Positions 1-7,931 of a stretch of 64,000 bases of DNA are shown piece by piece. Source of the DNA: Ignavibacteriota bacterium (GTDB taxonomy: Bacteria > Bacteroidota > Ignavibacteria > Tepidaquicellales > Tepidaquicellaceae); NCBI GenBank assembly GCA_016218085.1, contig JACREY010000005.1, positions 1 to 64,000 of the forward strand. Direction: 5' to 3'. Within the stretch, counting starts at the first letter, position 1. The number at the start of each line of letters is the position of its first letter. Position numbers and translations under genes: made by a program. The notes under the pieces were generated by a model that saw nothing but the letters and a program-made list of their open reading frames with translations, did not search any database and was not told the origin of the DNA.

Positions 1-1332
1 AATCTTTATGGAAAAGAAGTTTATGCTGTAGTAAAGTATTCTAACGAAGGAGAACAATTGTGGGTAAGAGAATATATTAATGCAGATAGTCTTGGTGCAT
101 ATCCAAAAGCACTTACTGTTGATGATTCCGGAAATGTTTATATAACGGGCAATTGTAGTAAACCAAATTATATTTCTGTTTTTGGAACTGTAAAATATAA
201 TACAAACGGGATTTTTCAATGGGAAAGATTTTTTAACGGGACCGCAAATTTTGGGGCTATACCATATTCTATTACAACAGATAAAAATGGTAATTCTTAT
301 ATAACAGGTACAACAGTAGATTCCGGAAATATCAGACCTATAACTACAATAAAATATGATTCATCAGGTAATCAAAAATGGATTAAAAAATATTTTTTTC
401 AAAATAATAGCTATAGAGAAGGTTTAAAAGTTCAAGTAGATAAAAACAACTATATTTATGTAGGAGGTAATGGGAAAGATGAAGCAAATACAGAATATAA
501 ATTTATTTTAATAAAATATGATACGGGTGGAACAGAAAAATGGGTAAGAACGTACGGTTGTACTTCCGGTTACAACCCGTCTGCTTATCTTAAAGATTTA
601 ACAATTGATAATTATAATAATATACTTGTAACAGGTCTTAGCGATAGTAGTCAAATGGGTTGGGATTTTACAACTTTAAAATATAATAGTAACGGAGACT
701 GGCTCTGGATAAAAAGATATAAGAAATCGTTTAACAGCAGCGATGATGTTAATGCTATAACAGTAGATAGATTTAATAATGTTTATGTAACAGGGGGAAC
801 GGATAATAACACTCCGTGGTATCAGTATCTCACTGTCAAGTATTCGCAAGAAGGCAATTTTAACTGGGCAATGACTTACAGCGACAACAATCCCTATTAT
901 TATAATCACGAAGCAATAAAAGTAAAAACTGATTCTGCTGGAAATATATATGTAACAGGTAACAGTGATGGAATAGGAACGGGGTTGGATATAGCAACAA
1001 TAAAATATTCCGGTCCTTCTGGCATAGGAAGCATTTCAAATGAGATACCCGCAGAGTATAAGCTATATCAAAATTACCCGAATCCGTTTAATAATACAAC
1101 AAAAATAAAATATCAAATAAAATCGGGAGTCAGAAATCAGGAGTCAGAAGTCAAAATAATTGTGTATGATATTTTAGGAAAAGAAATATCGTCGCCGGTT
1201 GACAGAAAACAAAATTCCGGTATTTACGAAGTAATGTTTGACGGAAGTAATTTATCTACGGGAATATATTTTTACAGATTTATAATTGATGGTATTATTA
1301 TCGATAATAAAAAACTTGTTTTTGTAAAATAA
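1..1332 (+). CDS. SBBP-repeat beta-propeller T9SS cargo protein (5' partial)
   Basis: The reading frame is open from base 1, so the N-terminus lies outside the window; the TTG at 58 is internal. Repeats of about 50 residues of the form D..GN.Y.TG....DF.T.KY...G...W run through most of the protein, the pattern of SBBP seven-bladed propeller repeats. The C-terminal 90 residues are a T9SS sorting domain (YKLYQNYPNPFNN, then VYDILGKE, and a GIYFYRF...KLVFVK end), so the protein is probably exported by T9SS and surface-attached or released. The loop between the first two strands of the sorting domain carries an extra stretch (SGVRNQESE) encoded by heptanucleotide repeats. Ligand or enzymatic role is unknown; the propeller may be structural or adhesive. 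By eye its DNA is more AT-rich than the cargo genes at 5548-9596. Confidence 0.85.
   Translation, partial: NLYGKEVYAVVKYSNEGEQLWVREYINADSLGAYPKALTVDDSGNVYITGNCSKPNYISVFGTVKYNTNGIFQWERFFNGTANFGAIPYSITTDKNGNSYITGTTVDSGNIRPITTIKYDSSGNQKWIKKYFFQNNSYREGLKVQVDKNNYIYVGGNGKDEANTEYKFILIKYDTGGTEKWVRTYGCTSGYNPSAYLKDLTIDNYNNILVTGLSDSSQMGWDFTTLKYNSNGDWLWIKRYKKSFNSSDDVNAITVDRFNNVYVTGGTDNNTPWYQYLTVKYSQEGNFNWAMTYSDNNPYYYNHEAIKVKTDSAGNIYVTGNSDGIGTGLDIATIKYSGPSGIGSISNEIPAEYKLYQNYPNPFNNTTKIKYQIKSGVRNQESEVKIIVYDILGKEISSPVDRKQNSGIYEVMFDGSNLSTGIYFYRFIIDGIIIDNKKLVFVK
1126..1153 (+). repeat. Four tandem heptanucleotides inside a sorting domain
   Basis: Four consecutive 7-mers fit GRARTCA: GGAGTCA, GAAATCA, GGAGTCA, GAAGTCA. 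The array is 28 bases long and translates as part of SGVRNQESE, a loop insertion absent from the other sorting domains here. It resembles the short tandemly repeated repetitive (STRR) heptamers known from cyanobacterial genomes; that link is by analogy only. Confidence 0.7.
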
Positions 1333-1639
1333 AACGGAGGGAAAATGACTCGGCATAAAAAACGAGTTCGCTTAAAGCGAAACATAATATGGAATTTATC
1401 CTTGCAGATAAATGGCTCTTAAATTTTTAAATGTGATACAATAAAGAATCTTACTTTTCTACCGTTCAGTAATTTCTTAATAATAAACAATTTTAAAAAA
1501 TAAACTCATCTTGCGGAGATTAAAAAATTTATTATAAAATAATATTTTGCAAAATCAACCTGCTTCGCCGGCATTAATTGAAATTGCACTTTTTTTAATG
1601 CTCATTGCAAGATGAGTATCAAATTCAGGAGATAAAGTA
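1333..1639. other. Intergenic region with dyads and a possible 23-codon ORF
   Basis: This 307-base AT-rich gap separates two same-strand cargo genes. ATG 1345 follows a good Shine-Dalgarno (GGAGGG) and opens a 23-codon basic reading frame (starting MTRHKKRVRLKR) that stops near 1416. The same DNA forms dyads (ACTCG/CGAGT and TTCGCTT/AAGCGAA), so it could equally be a transcript-end structure. Further on are a nested hairpin GCATTAA/TTAATGC at 1571-1601 and an 11-base inverted repeat at 1504-1514 and 1607-1617. No known RNA family is recognised. Confidence 0.35.
1504..1617. repeat. 11-bp inverted repeat bounding 114 bp
   Basis: ACTCATCTTGC at 1504-1514 is the exact reverse complement of GCAAGATGAGT at 1607-1617. 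The interior is AT-rich with one nested hairpin, and contains no gene. The right arm ends about 10 bases before the Shine-Dalgarno of the 1640 gene, so transcription through it would place a long stem in the 5' leader. A small non-autonomous element is an alternative; no flanking target duplication was noticed. Confidence 0.45.
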
Positions 1640-3952
1640 ATGAAACCAAATTTCTTAATAAATGCTATTATCTTAATATTTATTTTCTTTTCAAAAGCTT
1701 CTTTTTCCCAATATGATAATTCTATTTGCGGCTGGACTCTAAGCGTACCAGAATCTTATACTATGCCGACTAAAACACCCGTTAGTGGGCAATATTTACG
1801 AGCTTTAATTCTTTATGTTACGTTTTTAGATGATAATGAGCAAGGACCTGATTGGAATATATGGCCCTATCATAATTCACCATTTAATCCTTATTTAAAT
1901 AATGAACACAAACTTATAGATAATGAAGAGCATAGTAACAATATTCCATTTATGAGCAGATACAGTTCCTACACTTATTCAGATTGGTTTTGTCAAATGA
2001 GTTTAGGTGAACTTGATTTTATTGGCGATGAATATTACATAGAAATTCCATCATCAGAAGAATTCTTTAATGGGAGTAATTTATGGAGTCAAATGAATCA
2101 ATATGTCTTGAATTATGCAAATCCCTATATTGATTTCACTAGATACGATAATTGGACACCAAACGGAAATGATTGGATATGGGGAGGTGATGGTACTGCC
2201 GAAATGATAATTATTCATTATAGATTTATACCGCATAATGGAGATCTCCCCCCTCCTGATGGACACGGTGGTTGGTTTTGGCCTCAGGCGTGGGGAGGGA
2301 TCGCAAGTTTAGGAATTTCTCCTCCAATTTCTTTAGATGGAATATCAATAGGAAGTGACAATGGTGTAACAGCTCTTGGCGGTCTCAACCGATTAACGAA
2401 AACTCAAACTATTGTCGAGCATGAAATATGTCATGTTCTTGGATTAAATCATTATACAACAGGGCTGATGACACCGGGTAATTCAGAGTCGTCATATATA
2501 TTAAACCCAAACGAAAGGGGATGTTTAGGATACGGTAATGTTACTCAAGTCAGTTATTCACAATCTTATCAAGATTATATACTTAAAGATTATGTTGAAA
2601 CAGGTGATGCTCTTATGATAGGAACATACGTAACATCCGATAAATTTTGGATTACAAATAATCAAAAGAAATCTGTTTATGATGGATTATCCAGAGGAAG
2701 CAGTGCTTGTTGGTCCATAAACAGATGTGAACAAGACCCTTATTGCTCTATAGGAAAAGGATTATATGTTTATCATCAGTGGGGAACTCTGACAATTCCA
2801 ATACGAATGGATTTAAAATCAAGTGATGGATTTTGGAGTTGGGAATTAGATAGATATGCAAATGTCCCGCTACTAGGTGGTAATACCCCGCTTATGAAAA
2901 AATCGATTTGGAATCCTTTTTATGGTACAGAAAAATTTCATCAAAAATATCTTAATTCAAATTATTGGTCGCCTCAAACAATTACTGATGATGCTTGTTC
3001 AGAAGATCCAAACGGTGTCTCTATTACACAGGATTACCATGGTTCTGGATATGACGGCTTTAATAAAGGTTACGATGAAATTTTCAGTCCTTATAGTAAT
3101 CCGAATTCTTACTCTTTTGATCCGATAACAAATACTGGAATAACTTTAAGGATTATAGATCAAAACCAAGCAGGTGATATTACGGTTAGAGTTTATTATA
3201 ATGATGAAGAAGCACTTGCAGATTCCCCCCCTTCAAAACCGAAAGGGTTGCAACACGATTATTATTATCCTAACGGGGGTTGGTGTGTGCCAAAAATAAC
3301 CTGGCATCATAATATGGAACCCGATATGTTAAGAGGGGACGGGACAAAGCGATATCAAATATGGAGAGCAACAGCACCAAATATGAATGGTTGTCCCAAT
3401 TTCAACTGGACTTATAGTATGATATATCAAGGAGATTTTAGTACAACATACGATCCTGAATATATTGATAATTCAATACTTGAATATGATTGTGCATTAT
3501 TAGACCAGGTCCCGCCATTCGGGACAAAATACCCCGTTAGTTATAAAATAAAAGCCGTAGATGCAAGTCTTCCTGTAAATAAGATTTCGGTCTATTCGGA
3601 TTCGGTTTTTACAACAGGAATAACAAATGATGGCGGTATGCAAGAAGGTGCCGGTGGTGATAATTTTGGAAATATTAATAACATCCCTAAAGATTTTAGA
3701 CTATCTCAAAATTATCCTAATCCTTTTAATCCAGTAACAAATATTAAATACGACCTGCCAAAAGATGTTATGGTAAATATTAAAGTATATGATTTATTAG
3801 GCAAAGAAATAAAAACTCTTGTAAATGAATTTAAACAAGCGGGAAGTTATTTAGTATCCTTTAACGGTTCTGAATTTGCAAGCGGGATTTATTTTTACAG
3901 GATTCAAGCAGGAAGCTTTACACAGGTGAAAAGAATGGTATTAATTAAATAA
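1640..3952 (+). CDS. Secreted zinc metalloprotease with T9SS sorting domain
   Basis: Signal peptide (residues 1-24, ending FSKASFSQ). The motif HEICHVLGLNH at residues 261-271 is a full HExxHxxGxxH zinc site with Glu262 as catalytic base, followed closely by a GLM (Met277) that could be the Met-turn of metzincin-like or M6-like peptidases. Residues 280-560 are a cysteine- and tryptophan-rich region of unknown fold. Residues ~575-700 look like a fibronectin/choice-of-anchor linker. The last 85 residues form a T9SS sorting domain (LSQNYPNPFNPVTNIKY ... KRMVLIK). It probably degrades extracellular protein. Start ATG 1640 has AGGAG at a good distance. Exact peptidase family is uncertain; M6 (immune inhibitor A-like) is my first guess. 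Confidence 0.8.
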   Translation: MKPNFLINAIILIFIFFSKASFSQYDNSICGWTLSVPESYTMPTKTPVSGQYLRALILYVTFLDDNEQGPDWNIWPYHNSPFNPYLNNEHKLIDNEEHSNNIPFMSRYSSYTYSDWFCQMSLGELDFIGDEYYIEIPSSEEFFNGSNLWSQMNQYVLNYANPYIDFTRYDNWTPNGNDWIWGGDGTAEMIIIHYRFIPHNGDLPPPDGHGGWFWPQAWGGIASLGISPPISLDGISIGSDNGVTALGGLNRLTKTQTIVEHEICHVLGLNHYTTGLMTPGNSESSYILNPNERGCLGYGNVTQVSYSQSYQDYILKDYVETGDALMIGTYVTSDKFWITNNQKKSVYDGLSRGSSACWSINRCEQDPYCSIGKGLYVYHQWGTLTIPIRMDLKSSDGFWSWELDRYANVPLLGGNTPLMKKSIWNPFYGTEKFHQKYLNSNYWSPQTITDDACSEDPNGVSITQDYHGSGYDGFNKGYDEIFSPYSNPNSYSFDPITNTGITLRIIDQNQAGDITVRVYYNDEEALADSPPSKPKGLQHDYYYPNGGWCVPKITWHHNMEPDMLRGDGTKRYQIWRATAPNMNGCPNFNWTYSMIYQGDFSTTYDPEYIDNSILEYDCALLDQVPPFGTKYPVSYKIKAVDASLPVNKISVYSDSVFTTGITNDGGMQEGAGGDNFGNINNIPKDFRLSQNYPNPFNPVTNIKYDLPKDVMVNIKVYDLLGKEIKTLVNEFKQAGSYLVSFNGSEFASGIYFYRIQAGSFTQVKRMVLIK

Positions 3953-3978
3953 TAACTGATTAATCTTGAAGTTTTACA

Positions 3979-4010
3979 AAACGGGGGAATAATATTCCCC
4001 GTTTCTATTT
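3979..4010. terminator. Bidirectional intrinsic terminator
   Basis: AAACGGGG pairs with CCCCGTTT around a short AT loop, with T-rich flanks on both sides. It lies between the convergent 1640 and 4005 genes and overlaps the stop codon of the minus-strand gene. Confidence 0.8.
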
Positions 4011-4805
4011 TGTGAAAGTTTTTGTTTCGAGTTCTTTTTCAAAGATGAAGGCGCCTGCGCCGTATTTTTCGTTTCTGCTTTTTGCTTCCTGAATATCGTC
4101 TTCGTGAATGTGCATTAATACAAGGTTTTTCGGTTTTATGGTATTCGAGAGGGTTTCGAGAACAAAGTTATTTGCATCCATATAGCCGATAAAAAGCACA
4201 TCGATATTATAATTTTCCCATTCAATTTTTTTCAGGTACTGTTCATTCTGGAGTACGAATCCGTCTCCGACGTGCAATACTGTATATCCGTTTATTTTAA
4301 TTATATAAGCAAGGTTCTGAATATCGGGACTTGTTCCGTGCATCAGTCTGAAAGCGGTTATACTCAGACCCTCTTCATTTATTTCTTTCATTTCCCCGTA
4401 ACCGATATCGCAGCATACGATGTCCGGATACCCGGTTTCCGCCTGATTAAGTTTTCCGCAGGCTTCCGGTGTGGACAGAAATTTTGTTTTTTGATTTTTT
4501 TTAAGGAATTCGGCGCAAAGTTTTTCATTAAAATGGTCCTGGTGTGCGTGGGTAAATATAAGATAATCTATATTATTCAGCGGAGCAGAGTTTCCGATGA
4601 TTTTATTTATTGTGCTGTCGGAGGGCGATGTGTAATAGTCCGATTTGAAGAGCGCATCAATAAGGATTTTTTTATTGCCCGACGAAATTAAAAATCCTTC
4701 ATTTGCAATGTAAGTAATTTGCAAATCTTTTTTTGTATCGCCTGACTGACAAAATAAATTTGCAGTCAATAAAGAGAACAAAAGAAAATAAATAGACTTT
4801 TTCAT
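4005..4805 (-). CDS. Exported metallo-beta-lactamase-fold hydrolase
   Basis: The 266-residue protein has a signal peptide (to about residue 20, LLTANLFCQ) and the MBL signature THAHQDH at residues 85-91, which supplies His and Asp metal ligands. A later HVGDG segment matches the fourth metal-binding motif of the fold. The ITYIANEGFLI..GNKKILIDAL start is typical of the UlaG/YtnP-like branch of MBL proteins, whose members hydrolyse lactones, phosphoesters or other small substrates. Substrate is not predictable. It stands alone on the minus strand between cargo genes and may be cotranscribed with the 4860 gene upstream (54-base gap). No T9SS tail, so it is expected in the periplasm. Confidence 0.75.
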   Translation of the reverse strand: MKKSIYFLLFSLLTANLFCQSGDTKKDLQITYIANEGFLISSGNKKILIDALFKSDYYTSPSDSTINKIIGNSAPLNNIDYLIFTHAHQDHFNEKLCAEFLKKNQKTKFLSTPEACGKLNQAETGYPDIVCCDIGYGEMKEINEEGLSITAFRLMHGTSPDIQNLAYIIKINGYTVLHVGDGFVLQNEQYLKKIEWENYNIDVLFIGYMDANNFVLETLSNTIKPKNLVLMHIHEDDIQEAKSRNEKYGAGAFIFEKELETKTFTK

Positions 4806-4859
4806 TTTATAAGGTAAGATGCTTATTTTAATATACGGAAAAAACCCTGAATTGTTTTA

Positions 4860-5348
4860 TTACAAGCTGCCCGGTTCCCTGCGTACTATCATAAGCTTAT
4901 TCTGATTGTCGGGGTCAACCAGCACTTTCAGCACGGCTCCCTGCTTCAGGTTGTCGATATTGTTGATATGGAAGTGTTCATAATGCCCGATTCTGTAAGG
5001 CATTTTTCCCGGAACATTGACATCGAATATAAAATCCATTCTGCGGAGGTTTTTTATTGTTCTGCCCGTAGAGTTGATCGATACTATGGTTGCGGTTCCG
5101 TGCAGTCCGGATTTTTTAAGTTTCTCCGCCATTCTTCTTCGCGCTCCGCCGATAAAGTATAAAGCCGTTCCCCCGATAAAGGGACCTACGAATAAAACTG
5201 TTCCGATAAGGAAGAAGAAATACTGAAGCGGCATATCTTTATCGAGCATTTCTTTCGGGTCGGTAAAGAATCCGATGGTTATAAGCACAATACCAACCAG
5301 GACTTCAATTCCGAATACTATGAATACAACAGGTTTGAAAGGAAACAT
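4860..5348 (-). CDS. DUF3592-like membrane protein
   Basis: The 162-residue protein has two N-terminal membrane helices (about residues 5-27 and 42-68) followed by a soluble beta-rich domain. The stretch GLHGTATIVSINSTGRTI....FDVNVPG....HFHINNIDNLKQGAVLKVLVDPDNQNKLMI resembles the DUF3592 family (G.A.V......D...Y...G......V.VLYDP.NP...). Function of that family is unknown. It lies upstream of, and in the same direction as, the MBL-fold gene. Confidence 0.6.
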   Translation of the reverse strand: MFPFKPVVFIVFGIEVLVGIVLITIGFFTDPKEMLDKDMPLQYFFFLIGTVLFVGPFIGGTALYFIGGARRRMAEKLKKSGLHGTATIVSINSTGRTIKNLRRMDFIFDVNVPGKMPYRIGHYEHFHINNIDNLKQGAVLKVLVDPDNQNKLMIVRREPGSL

Positions 5349-5547
5349 AATAAAAATAATTAATTGTTAATAAAAAATTACTTTCTAACTATGTTTATTT
5401 CTGATAGTCAATTTTAGTGATTTTTTTATTAATAAAATATGTAAACAAAACCGTATATAAGCCCGGAAAACAGGCAAATTTTTTATAGTGAAATAAAAAA
5501 TATTATTGTTTAACATATGAATATCTGAAAAGTCAAAACACAGTGTT

Positions 5548-7839
5548 ATGAAAAAACATTTAATATATATATTTATTTTTTTCTTTATTTCGGGTTCGCA
5601 GGCGCAGATGTACCAGGACTGGAAGTGGCTGCATCAGTCGCCGCAGGGGAATGACCTCCGCTGGGTGAAAATGTGGGATGTGAATACGATTTATGCAATC
5701 GGGAGCAAGGGCACGTTTATAAAAACAACGGACAGGGGAGTAACCTGGACGGTACAGCACAGGGCAGGCAGGATATCGGGAATACCGATTCAGACAGCGG
5801 ATTTAAAAGATGCGTGGTTCATAGACCAGAATACGGGAGTCGTCGTGGGTTCTTTCGGCTCGATATTCAGGACAACGAACGGCGGGCTGACATTTGACAG
5901 CACGGTGAATCCTATACCAACTAATACCACTGTTACGAGTGTATCTTTTATCAACAGCACTACTGGTTTTGTAATCAGCGGTCTGACAAATTACAGGCTG
6001 CTGAAGACAACTGATGCGGGGGCAAGCTGGTTCCAGGTTTCCGGCTCTCCGCCATATTCAAATCCGTATCACGTGAGGGCATTTACGGAAAGCAAGATTA
6101 TGGTTTTGAATCAGCTTGGGGATGTATGCATTACAACTAACGGCGGAGCGATATGGAATACATATCCAATCGGGAGCCAGGTGAATTTTTACAAGACATA
6201 TTTTACGGATGCGAATACGGGTTATGCCTGCGGCGACTGGGGCAGGTGCAGATACACCACGAACGGCGGATTTAACTGGATTAATATGTCGGGAGCACTT
6301 TTTGACAGGGCGATTCATTTCTTTGAAATTAAAGTGCGCGGGAATGCGGTATATATGACGGGTAATTCAAACTACCTGTGGCGCTCTACAAATTTCGGCG
6401 GGAGCTGGGACTCGATTGAATTTATAAATCCTTCGGCTCAGGTTCCGTGGAGTAATTATTATTACGGAATAGATTTTCTTACGACATCGGATACAATGAT
6501 TGCAGTCGGCTCGAAAGGTTCTGTGCACCAGGTTTTATCATCGAATAAAAATTCTCTTTGCAGTTACGTAAAAACAGGAAACTTGCGGGATGTGTGGACT
6601 TCTTCTTCTGGACTGATGCTGGCAGCTGGGGCGCCGTCTTCAGTGAGCGCAACGCTTGTAACGCATGACCAGATTTTAAGGTCAACGAATAGCGGGTTAA
6701 ACTGGAGCACGGTTCAGTTGTCACCGACTTCGGTTGCGGATTTTTACAGCATCGATATGATAGATGACAACACGGGTTTTATTTGCGGAAGTAAGTCCGC
6801 GGTTTACAAAACCACAAACGGGGGACTGAACTGGGATTCGCTTATCATTCCGAATATGATTGCAAATGTCGTATTATCGAAAGTTGATTTTGTAAATGCG
6901 CAGACGGGGTGGATTTTTTCGAGATATATTGCAGGGAATGATTCTACTATTTTTAAAACCACAAACGGAGGAATAAACTGGACAAAACAAAAATTGAGTG
7001 TTGCATTGACAAGCGATAACACTATAAATTCCGCCTGTATGCTCGATGAGAACACTGGATGGCTTTTAAATGCCAAACCGCGTCCCTGGAAAACCACTAA
7101 CGGCGGTGCAAGCTGGGATTCGACCAAGCTGAGCGACAACTATCTTGCGGGGGCTTTATATGATATTAAAATGCTGAATGCGCAGACTGGATACTGCTCT
7201 GGCTCAAACAATAGAGTTTATAAAACTACTAACGGAGGTGCAACTCCGTGGCAGAGCATCGGATATACTTCTTCGACAATTATTACTTTATATGCCTGCG
7301 AAGTTATGAATCAGCAGGAATGCGTGGTAATGGGAACAAACGGAACTGTATATTACACTTCAAATGCGGGAGCGAATTGGGTTAACAAAAATCCATACGG
7401 TACAATTGATGATATTTACGGCTCTTATTTAACCCCGGACGGGAAATTATATGCGACTACTCTGCTTACTGCGGGAGTGCACAAAAACCAGAATATGTTT
7501 TCGGTAGGGATAAGACCTATCAGTAGTTCTACACCTGAAAAATTTGCATTGATGCAGAATTACCCGAATCCGTTTAATCCTGTTACAATCATAAAGTACA
7601 TGATTGCCGAAAATGGGAAATTGAAAACAGAAAAGGGTTTTGTTTCTTTAAAAGTTTACGATATTGTCGGAAAAGAAATTGCGACACTGGTGAACGAAAA
7701 GCAAATGCCGGGGACTTATGAAGTAACCTGGAATGCCCGCCACGGCGGGTCTTCGACGCTGCCGAGCGGAGTATATTTCTGCAGATTGGAGGTTGACGGG
7801 GAAATTTACGGAGTCAGAAGGATGCTGTTAATTAAATAA
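5548..7839 (+). CDS. Ycf48/BNR-like beta-propeller T9SS cargo protein
   Basis: Signal peptide ends near residue 19 (FFISGSQAQ). Residues ~25-660 hold at least ten repeats of the form NTGF..G....I.KTTNGG..W, the Ycf48-like/sialidase-type propeller blade. The sorting domain begins at KFALMQNYPNPFNPVTIIKY and ends RRMLLIK. Two insertions interrupt it: a loop (AENGKLKTEKGF) after the first strand, and NARHGGSSTLPSGVY encoded by a GC-rich palindrome that is shared base for base with the next gene. No catalytic Asp-box set typical of true sialidases was seen, so a binding or structural role is likely. It is more GC-rich by eye than the genes to the left. No clear Shine-Dalgarno precedes ATG 5548. 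Confidence 0.85.
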   Translation: MKKHLIYIFIFFFISGSQAQMYQDWKWLHQSPQGNDLRWVKMWDVNTIYAIGSKGTFIKTTDRGVTWTVQHRAGRISGIPIQTADLKDAWFIDQNTGVVVGSFGSIFRTTNGGLTFDSTVNPIPTNTTVTSVSFINSTTGFVISGLTNYRLLKTTDAGASWFQVSGSPPYSNPYHVRAFTESKIMVLNQLGDVCITTNGGAIWNTYPIGSQVNFYKTYFTDANTGYACGDWGRCRYTTNGGFNWINMSGALFDRAIHFFEIKVRGNAVYMTGNSNYLWRSTNFGGSWDSIEFINPSAQVPWSNYYYGIDFLTTSDTMIAVGSKGSVHQVLSSNKNSLCSYVKTGNLRDVWTSSSGLMLAAGAPSSVSATLVTHDQILRSTNSGLNWSTVQLSPTSVADFYSIDMIDDNTGFICGSKSAVYKTTNGGLNWDSLIIPNMIANVVLSKVDFVNAQTGWIFSRYIAGNDSTIFKTTNGGINWTKQKLSVALTSDNTINSACMLDENTGWLLNAKPRPWKTTNGGASWDSTKLSDNYLAGALYDIKMLNAQTGYCSGSNNRVYKTTNGGATPWQSIGYTSSTIITLYACEVMNQQECVVMGTNGTVYYTSNAGANWVNKNPYGTIDDIYGSYLTPDGKLYATTLLTAGVHKNQNMFSVGIRPISSSTPEKFALMQNYPNPFNPVTIIKYMIAENGKLKTEKGFVSLKVYDIVGKEIATLVNEKQMPGTYEVTWNARHGGSSTLPSGVYFCRLEVDGEIYGVRRMLLIK
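7708..7772 (+). repeat. 65-bp repeat with palindromic core, copy 1
   Basis: Bases 7708-7772 are identical to 9465-9529. Both encode PGTYEVTWNARHGGSSTLPSGV within the sorting domain. The core CCCGCC-AC-GGCGGG is a perfect dyad followed by TCTTCGA, and it adds residues that most other sorting domains here lack. Confidence 0.9.
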
Positions 7840-7876
7840 GAATTGCAAAAAGGGAAATAAGTACTTATATTTATAG

Positions 7877-7894
7877 CGGTATAAAAATATACCG
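7877..7894. promoter_or_regulatory. Short dyad upstream of the 7932 gene
   Basis: CGGTATA-AAAA-TATACCG is a perfect 7-base inverted repeat in the 92-base gap between two cargo genes, 38 bases before the next ATG. It could be an operator or a small hairpin in the leader; nothing in the sequence decides between them. Confidence 0.35.
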
Positions 7895-7931
7895 TATATA
7901 GAATTACCAAATTTTATAAAGGAGAAATAAA

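Noticed and set aside
5017-5226. Plus-strand small frames opposite the DUF3592-like gene
   Set aside because: Antisense shadows of a gene with clear membrane helices and domain similarity on the minus strand.
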